NCBI GenBank assembly: GCA_963663245.1 | Contig: OY760143.1 | Coordinates: 1,488,001 to 1,552,000 of the forward strand | DNA length: 64,000 nucleotides | Direction: 5' to 3' | DNA from: JAFGVL01 sp963663245 | GTDB lineage: Bacteria > Bacteroidota > Bacteroidia > Bacteroidales > Paludibacteraceae | Part shown: piece by piece, positions 59,259 to 64,000 of the stretch | Layout: each line of letters opens with the position of its first letter | Position numbering within the stretch: position 1 is the stretch's first letter | Notes under the pieces: generated by a model | What the model saw: the letters and a program-made list of their open reading frames with translations, nothing else | The model's database searches: none | What the model was told of the DNA's origin: nothing | Translations under genes and position numbers: made by a program

Positions 59259-61385
59259 ATGGACAAGACTATTACCCTAATTACTACGACTCTTAATCTT
59301 AAAGAGAAACAGGTAGCTAATACCATCAAACTACTTAAAGAAGGAGCTACCATCCCTTTTATTAGTCGTTATCGTAAAGAAATGACAGATAATATGGATG
59401 AAGTAGAAGTGGCTGCAGTTAAAGAACAATATGATAAGCTGTGTGAGCTAGAAAAACGTAAAATCAGTATACTAAAGTCTATTGATGAACAAGGGAAACT
59501 TAGCCACGATTTAGAACAACGTATTGAAGACTGTTGGAATCTTACAGAATTGGAAGACATATACTTGCCTTATAAACAAAAACGACGTACTAGAGCAGAA
59601 ATAGCAAGAGAAAAAGGCTTAGAACAACTGGCACGTATCTTAATGAAGCAATCAGAAAACAATGTGAAAGGCATAGCACAGACTTTTGTAAAAGGAAATG
59701 TAAAAGATATTGAAGATGCATTAGCAGGAGCAAGGGATATAATTGCAGAATGGATTAGCGAAAATCAATCTGCTCGTAATTCTATTCGCCAAATATTTGA
59801 CAAACAAGCTATCATTAACTCTAAACTAATTAAAGGAAAAGAAGAAGAAGGAAGTAAATTCAAAGACTATTTCGATACGAGTGAACTACTTCGAAAATGC
59901 TCATCGCACCGTTTATTGGCAATGAGAAGAGGAGAGTCTGAAGGGTTTTTACGTGTATCAATTACACCACCTGAAGAAGATTGTATAGAACGTTTAGAAA
60001 AGATTTTTATAAAAGGAGTAACGCTATCTTCTTTACAAGTAATCGAATCTATTGCAGACTCTTATAAAAGATTACTTAAACCATCAATTGAAACTGAATT
60101 TGCCCATATAAGTAAAGAAAAAGCAGACATTGAAGCTATCCGAGTATTTGCTGATAATATGAATCAATTACTATTAGCTCCACCTTTAGGTCAAAAAAGA
60201 GTGTTGGGAATTGATCCCGGTTTTCGTACAGGATGTAAGGTGGTTTGCTTAGATGCACAAGGTAGCCTTTTACATAATGAAACTATTTATCCAAACCCGC
60301 CACAAAGTGACTATCAAACTGCAACTCGAAAAGTGCAGAAAATGGTAGAGGCTTATGATATTCAAGCAATTGCAATTGGTAATGGTACTGCTAGTAGAGA
60401 AACAGAACAATTTATTCAAAAAATACGCTACGACAGAGAAGTAAAAGTATTTGTTGTTAGCGAGAATGGGGCATCTATTTATTCAGCCTCCAAGGTGGCT
60501 CGTGAAGAATTCCCTAATTACGATGTAACAGTGCGTGGAGCTGTTTCTATTGGCAGACGTTTAATGGACCCCTTAGCTGAACTAGTTAAAATTGAACCTA
60601 AGTCGGTAGGTGTAGGCCAGTACCAACATGATGTTGATCAAAATAAACTTAAAACCTCTTTGGATCAAACAGTAGAAAGCTGTGTAAACAAAGTAGGTGT
60701 AGACTTAAATACAGCAAGTAAGCACTTACTAACTTATATTTCTGGATTAGGTCCACAGCTAGCCCAAAACATTGTTGATTATAGAACTGAAAAAGGAGCC
60801 TTTAAATCTCGTAAACAATTACTAGAAGTTGCTAAAATGGGGGCAAAAACCTATGAACAATGTGCTGGATTTCTTCGCATACCCAATGCTGATAACCCAT
60901 TAGATAATTCAGCAGTGCATCCAGAGAGTTACGCTGTAGTACAAAAGATGGCAAAAGGACTAGGCATGTCAATAAATGAGTTTATTGCCAATAAGGAGCT
61001 TAAATCAAGCTTAAATCTACATGAATATGTAACAGATAAATTTGGCCTATTAACCCTAACAGATATTGTAAACGAATTAGAAAAACCAGGCAGGGATCCA
61101 CGAAAAGGAATTAAAGTCTTTGAATTCGACCCTACAGTTAAGAATATTGATGACCTCAGAACTGGCCAGATACTGCCTGGAATAGTAACTAATGTAACTA
61201 ATTTTGGGGCTTTTGTAGATGTAGGAATCAAAGAAAATGGGTTAATTCATGTTTCTAATCTTGCTAATAAATACGTTTCAGACCCATCTGAGATAGTAAA
61301 AATACACCAGCACGTGCAAGTTAAAGTACTAGAAGTAGATATCCTACGTAAGCGTGTTCAATTAAGCATGAAAGACTTGAGTTAG
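59259..61385 (+). CDS. tex: Tex/YhgF family RNA-binding transcription accessory protein
   Basis: This 708-residue protein has the N-terminal helical domain (ATIPFISRYRKEMTDNMDEVE), the YqgF-like RNase H fold (LGIDPGFRTGCKVV, about 320-450), tandem helix-hairpin-helix motifs (ISGLGPQLAQNIVDYR; EVAKMGAKTYEQCAGFLRI) and a C-terminal S1 domain (ILPGIVTNVTNFGAFVDVGIKENGLIHVSNL). It binds nucleic acid and affects transcription. Length is slightly below E. coli YhgF (773), but all domains are intact. It ends 55 bases before the riboswitch promoter. Confidence 0.96.
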   Translation: MDKTITLITTTLNLKEKQVANTIKLLKEGATIPFISRYRKEMTDNMDEVEVAAVKEQYDKLCELEKRKISILKSIDEQGKLSHDLEQRIEDCWNLTELEDIYLPYKQKRRTRAEIAREKGLEQLARILMKQSENNVKGIAQTFVKGNVKDIEDALAGARDIIAEWISENQSARNSIRQIFDKQAIINSKLIKGKEEEGSKFKDYFDTSELLRKCSSHRLLAMRRGESEGFLRVSITPPEEDCIERLEKIFIKGVTLSSLQVIESIADSYKRLLKPSIETEFAHISKEKADIEAIRVFADNMNQLLLAPPLGQKRVLGIDPGFRTGCKVVCLDAQGSLLHNETIYPNPPQSDYQTATRKVQKMVEAYDIQAIAIGNGTASRETEQFIQKIRYDREVKVFVVSENGASIYSASKVAREEFPNYDVTVRGAVSIGRRLMDPLAELVKIEPKSVGVGQYQHDVDQNKLKTSLDQTVESCVNKVGVDLNTASKHLLTYISGLGPQLAQNIVDYRTEKGAFKSRKQLLEVAKMGAKTYEQCAGFLRIPNADNPLDNSAVHPESYAVVQKMAKGLGMSINEFIANKELKSSLNLHEYVTDKFGLLTLTDIVNELEKPGRDPRKGIKVFEFDPTVKNIDDLRTGQILPGIVTNVTNFGAFVDVGIKENGLIHVSNLANKYVSDPSEIVKIHQHVQVKVLEVDILRKRVQLSMKDLS

Positions 61386-61429
61386 TCTATTTGTTCAAAA
61401 CTTTAATTTGAAAATAATAATTCTAGAAT

Positions 61430-61458
61430 TTGATTTTTAAATTTTAAAATTATCTTTG
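61430..61458 (+). promoter_or_regulatory. Promoter of the cobalamin-riboswitch transcript
   Basis: TTG at 61430-61432 and TATCTTTG at 61451-61458 are 18 bases apart, close to the Bacteroidota consensus, and lie directly ahead of the aptamer. Confidence 0.65.
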
Positions 61459-61462
61459 CATC

Positions 61463-61645
61463 GTTAATGGTATAGCAAATACAATCTGTGTGTGCTATAA
61501 AAGGGAATCCGGTTAAAATCCGGAACAGTACCCGCTGCTGTGAAGCCTATTTCGAGTTTACTCGAATCTTTTAGCAACCTAGCCACTGTTTATAAAATGG
61601 GAAGGCGCTAAAAGAAGGATAAGTCAGAAGACCTGCCAATAACAA
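61463..61645 (+). ncRNA. Cobalamin (B12) riboswitch aptamer
   Basis: The conserved elements occur in order: GGGAATCCGGT...ATCCGGAACAGTACCCGC...GCTGTGA (about 61503-61542), AGCCACTGTTTATAAAATGGGAAGGCG (61580-61606), and the B12 box AAGTCAGAAGACCTGCC at 61621-61637. It lies in the 402-base gap between tex and the DUF4465 gene. The remaining 140 bases to the ATG form the expression platform: GGAGAAAAGTAAGG (61690s) can pair with CCCCTTTATTCTCT (61717-61730). There is no long T run after that pairing, so translational control is as likely as termination. Aptamer ends are approximate. Confidence 0.93.
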
Positions 61646-61787
61646 AATTTACAATCCATTTGCTTTCGGGAATAAAAGCAGGAGAAAAGTAAGGCGCGCC
61701 AATTATTTTTATCCACCCCTTTATTCTCTCAAGTAGTCTAGATTGTTTGTTGATTATTAATTATTTAACTAACAAAAATTTACTATT

Positions 61788-62495
61788 ATGAGAAAAATTT
61801 CAATCTTTTCACTTATTGCATTATTTGTATTATTGTTGAGTTCATGTACTGATGACAAACTAGTTTTTACAACAGTCGATTTTGAAGATGTTACTTTAAA
61901 CGGCGATACAATTCTTAAAGACACTTCTTTTAACTCTAAGAATATTTCTTTTGATAATTATTTTACAGACTATGGTGGAGGATTCACTGCATGGAGTGGT
62001 TTTGCATGCTCAAGCAAAACAGATCAATTAACAGCAGGATATACTAATGATTTAAGTGTATATAATACAAATGCTGCTTCAGGAAGTAAGTTTGCTGTAT
62101 TTTATTATTCCTCATACGATCCAGTAGCTTATTTTAGTTTTCCTAATAATGATGAGCATTTAGTAAAAGAACTTAAGATTAACAATAACACCTATGCCTA
62201 TTTAAGTTTTAGAGATGGAGATGGTTATGCCAAAAAATTTGAAGCAGGAGATTGGTGTAAAGTAAGTATTAAAGGTTTTAATGCAACTAATATTATTCAG
62301 GGTAGTGTAGATTTCTATTTAGCTGATTTTAGAGAGGGTAAAAGTTATATTTGTCAAGATTGGACAAACGTAAATCTAACAGACCTAGGATTAGTTAACA
62401 AACTTAGCTTTAATATTAGCTCGTCAGACAATAATGACTATGGAATGAAGACACCTGCTTATCTGTGTATTGATGATATTACATATATTCAATAG
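61788..62495 (+). CDS. DUF4465 family lipoprotein under cobalamin riboswitch control
   Basis: This 235-residue protein has a lipoprotein signal peptide (KISIFSLIALFVLLLSSC; Cys at residue 20) followed by TDDKL. The mature part has FDNYFTDYGGGFTAWSGFACSS, a DUF4465 hallmark, and AYLCIDDITYIQ at the end; it is predicted to be a beta-sandwich. Proteins of this type lie near B12 uptake genes in gut Bacteroidota and some bind cobalamin at the cell surface (from memory, BtuH-like). Regulation by the upstream B12 riboswitch is strong evidence for a role in B12 capture. No BtuB/BtuF gene is nearby. Confidence 0.82.
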   Translation: MRKISIFSLIALFVLLLSSCTDDKLVFTTVDFEDVTLNGDTILKDTSFNSKNISFDNYFTDYGGGFTAWSGFACSSKTDQLTAGYTNDLSVYNTNAASGSKFAVFYYSSYDPVAYFSFPNNDEHLVKELKINNNTYAYLSFRDGDGYAKKFEAGDWCKVSIKGFNATNIIQGSVDFYLADFREGKSYICQDWTNVNLTDLGLVNKLSFNISSSDNNDYGMKTPAYLCIDDITYIQ

Positions 62496-62540
62496 TTATT
62501 TACAATAAACTTTTATCTGCCACAATAAAAGTATGTAGAA

Positions 62541-62580
62541 TAGGGTAATGTTGAAAACGACATTACCCTATATTTTTATA
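62541..62580 (+). terminator. Terminator after the DUF4465 gene
   Basis: TAGGGTAATGTTG (62541-62553) pairs with CGACATTACCCTA (62558-62570), one G-U pair, AAAA loop, then TATTTTTATAT. Strong signal. Confidence 0.88.
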
Positions 62581-62596
62581 TTTAGTAATTTTATTA

Positions 62597-62604
62597 TAAT
62601 TTTG
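62597..62604 (+). promoter_or_regulatory. -7 element before the PAP2 gene
   Basis: TAATTTTG matches TAnnTTTG, 16 bases before the ATG at 62621. Confidence 0.45.
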
Positions 62605-62620
62605 TGTAAAATACCTCATT

Positions 62621-63310
62621 ATGATAGAACAATTACTCAACTGGGACAGTTCTCTGTTCTTATATTTAAACTCTTTCCATACTGATTTTCTTGATAACTT
62701 CTTTTGGATTGTCACGCAAACAAAAACGTGGATTCCTCTTTATATAACTTTCATCTTCTTTATCATTAAAACCAAAAAGCAAGAGGCTGCTTGGATTTTA
62801 CTAGGCTTAATTCTCACTGTTGTTATTGCAGACCAAGTTGCATCATCCATTTTAAAAGAGCTAGTAGGGCGCTTTAGACCTTCTAGAGACCCTGCATTAT
62901 CTGGACTCGTTCATATAGTTAATAACTATACAGGAGGTAAATTTGGCTTTGTTTCCTCTCATGCTGCTAATTCTTTTGCTTTTGCTTTATTCTCTAGCTT
63001 AATAATTAAAAATAGGATGTATGCCTTCGTTATATTTTTGTGGGCTTTCATCAATGCTTATTCACGTATATATCTAGGTGTACATTACCCTTTAGATATT
63101 ATTGGAGGTATAATGGTTGGTTTTATAGCCGTTTGGATAGTATACGCCTTGTTAAAACGTTACCAACCAGTTATTTTTAAATCGAACAAGTATAAGCCCA
63201 AGCTTTCACAACGCATTTGGAATTCCGAAAAGCTAATTTTATTTATTGTTGCTCTATCTTTCTTGACCATTTTTGTATTCATACTCCTTCAAAAATATGT
63301 TCTACAATAG
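62621..63310 (+). CDS. PAP2 family phosphatase (membrane)
   Basis: This 229-residue protein has about five or six transmembrane segments and the three acid phosphatase motifs. They are KELVGRFRPSRDP (K-x6-RP), GFVSSHAANSFAF (SxxH) and SRIYLGVHYPLDIIGG (SRxxxxxHxxxD). Such enzymes dephosphorylate undecaprenyl pyrophosphate, lipid A or phosphatidate at the periplasmic face. It may recycle the lipid carrier used by the glycan operon; LpxE/LpxF-like activity is an alternative. Single gene. Confidence 0.93.
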   Translation: MIEQLLNWDSSLFLYLNSFHTDFLDNFFWIVTQTKTWIPLYITFIFFIIKTKKQEAAWILLGLILTVVIADQVASSILKELVGRFRPSRDPALSGLVHIVNNYTGGKFGFVSSHAANSFAFALFSSLIIKNRMYAFVIFLWAFINAYSRIYLGVHYPLDIIGGIMVGFIAVWIVYALLKRYQPVIFKSNKYKPKLSQRIWNSEKLILFIVALSFLTIFVFILLQKYVLQ

Positions 63311-63473
63311 GGTGTTTTTTCTCAAGTGTTTATAAAACAATTGATTGTTAAAATTCACTCTTAGAGTTGACTCTTAATAAATGTAAAATGTTTTGGAAAA
63401 AAGAGAGGAATACACTAAATTTATCGAACCAACCTCAAACAGATTAAGTAAATAACCTATTAAACTCAACACT

Positions 63474-63719
63474 ATGACAAAAACAATCACTTTTAATGAG
63501 TTACGAAGAATTAAAGATAGTTTGCCTGATGGTAGTATGTCAAAAATAGCGCAAGAACTAGATTTATCTATAGAAACAGTTCGAAACTATTTTGGAGGCT
63601 ATAATTACAAAGATGGAGATAGTATGGGTGTTCATATTGAGCCAGGACCAGATGGAGGCTTAGTTCTTCTTGATGACACTTCGATTTTAGACTTAGCTGT
63701 AGCATATTGTCAATCTTAG
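63474..63719 (+). CDS. Small putative DNA-binding (HTH) protein
   Basis: This 81-residue protein contains a helix-turn-helix pattern: ELRRIKDSLPDGSMSKIAQELDLSIETVRNYFGG, with IAQELDLSIETVRN as the recognition unit. The acidic C-terminus (VHIEPGPDGGLVLLDDTSI) may form a beta hairpin. Similar small proteins are common in Bacteroidales as far as I recall; their role is not known. It stands alone; 163 bases precede it in which I see no clear TAnnTTTG element. A terminator follows. Confidence 0.75.
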   Translation: MTKTITFNELRRIKDSLPDGSMSKIAQELDLSIETVRNYFGGYNYKDGDSMGVHIEPGPDGGLVLLDDTSILDLAVAYCQS

Positions 63720-63732
63720 TAAGATAAATTAC

Positions 63733-63767
63733 AAAGAGCAATAATTAAAAGTTATTGCTCTTTTTTG
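63733..63767 (+). terminator. Terminator after the small HTH gene
   Basis: AAAGAGCAATAA (63733-63744) pairs perfectly with TTATTGCTCTTT (63752-63763), followed by more T. Confidence 0.92.
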
Positions 63768-63778
63768 TTTCTTAAAAT

Positions 63779-63834
63779 ACAAAGTGCGCAAAGATTACTT
63801 CGATAGTAAATCATTTGCGCACTTTGTGTTTTAT
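63779..63834 (-). terminator. Long hairpin, probable terminator of rfbB
   Basis: ACAAAGTGCGCAAA (63779-63792) pairs perfectly with TTTGCGCACTTTGT (63814-63827); the inner GATTACT/AGTAAATC adds more pairs with a bulge. It lies about 35 bases beyond the rfbB stop on the minus strand and is followed there by ATTTTAAG. Confidence 0.7.
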
Positions 63835-63862
63835 ATATCTATATTCATTATAATAATCAGAT

Positions 63863-64000
63863 TTATCTTTCTGCATATTGCTTTTCGTAATACTTCAAAT
63901 AATCTCCAGAAGTAATATTATTCATCCATTGTTCGTTTTCCAAATACCAATCAATGGTCTTTTCAATACCTTCTTCAAATTGTAATGATGGCTCCCAACC
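63863..64000 (-). CDS. rfbB: dTDP-glucose 4,6-dehydratase, C-terminal fragment (gene continues beyond window)
   Basis: The minus strand from the right edge reads GWEPSLQFEEGIEKTIDW, YLENEQWMNNITSGDY and LKYYEKQYAER and then stops (TAA at 63865-63863). This is the well-conserved C-terminus of RfbB/RmlB. About 45 residues are present; the catalytic domain lies outside. RfbB converts dTDP-glucose to dTDP-4-keto-6-deoxyglucose, the precursor of dTDP-rhamnose and related sugars. It points to another sugar-nucleotide cluster to the right. Confidence 0.9.
   Translation of the reverse strand, partial: GWEPSLQFEEGIEKTIDWYLENEQWMNNITSGDYLKYYEKQYAER

Noticed and set aside
1..64000. CRISPR arrays, insertion sequences, prophage or integrase genes
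   Set aside because: No regularly spaced repeats, transposase motifs, terminal inverted repeats with target duplications, or phage genes were seen on either strand.

Overview
The window looks like a chromosomal segment of a Bacteroidota bacterium, most likely order Bacteroidales; family and genus cannot be fixed from sequence alone. The DNA is strongly AT-rich and uses the standard bacterial code. Many upstream regions carry the Bacteroidota -7 promoter element TAnnTTTG instead of an E. coli -10 box, and Shine-Dalgarno sequences are weak. Several families are typical of this phylum: DUF4270, DUF4293, DUF4494, DUF4465, a BT0820-type HAD protein, Wzi-type capsule assembly, and a type IX secretion (gliding-motility-associated) C-terminal domain. 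No insertion sequence, phage gene, CRISPR array or rRNA was seen.

Layout. (1) 1-25023: one very tight plus-strand surface-polysaccharide operon of 26 genes, mostly spaced -4 to +45 bases, entered from the left. It encodes many glycosyltransferases, an MBOAT/SGNH O-acylation pair, three hexapeptide acetyltransferases, an asparagine-synthase-type amidotransferase, two methyltransferases, a GT-C-like membrane protein, a UDP-sugar 4-epimerase and 2-epimerase, a CapK/PaaK-like ligase, a polysaccharide deacetylase and a FemAB-like transferase. A three-gene cassette (GNT-I-like transferase, CatB-type acetyltransferase, GT2) occurs twice, on either side of asnB. A terminator closes the operon at about 25.1 kb. 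(2) 25173-31383: separately promoted surface-sugar genes: an atypical membrane phosphoglycosyl transferase, an outer-membrane Wzi-like protein and a wbpE-wbpD-wbpB set for di-N-acetylated uronic acid. (3) 31388-36372: envelope proteins, including a LysM/periplasmic-binding fusion, a T9SS cargo protein and a lysine-rich exported protein. (4) 36425-63719: mainly housekeeping genes (engB, a sodium symporter, recR, holA, def, ruvX, panD-panC, pyrB-pyrI, glyA, phoH, purC, tRNA-Ser, tex), with a small operon holding a B12-type radical SAM protein, a cobalamin riboswitch ahead of a DUF4465 lipoprotein, and a PAP2 phosphatase. (5) 63863-64000: the 3' end of a minus-strand rfbB, suggesting more sugar-nucleotide genes to the right.

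How it fits together. The left half builds, decorates (acetyl, amide, methyl, possibly aminoacyl groups) and probably exports a complex polysaccharide. The Wbp-type genes would supply a diacetamido-uronic acid; in Porphyromonas this pathway has been tied to A-LPS and to attaching T9SS cargo, and a T9SS cargo gene lies a few kb away. The most distinctive regulatory find is the pyrBI leader: a short ORF whose last codons form the ascending arm of a perfect 16-bp hairpin just before pyrB, the same logic as enterobacterial pyrBI attenuation. This reading is inference and has not been tested here.
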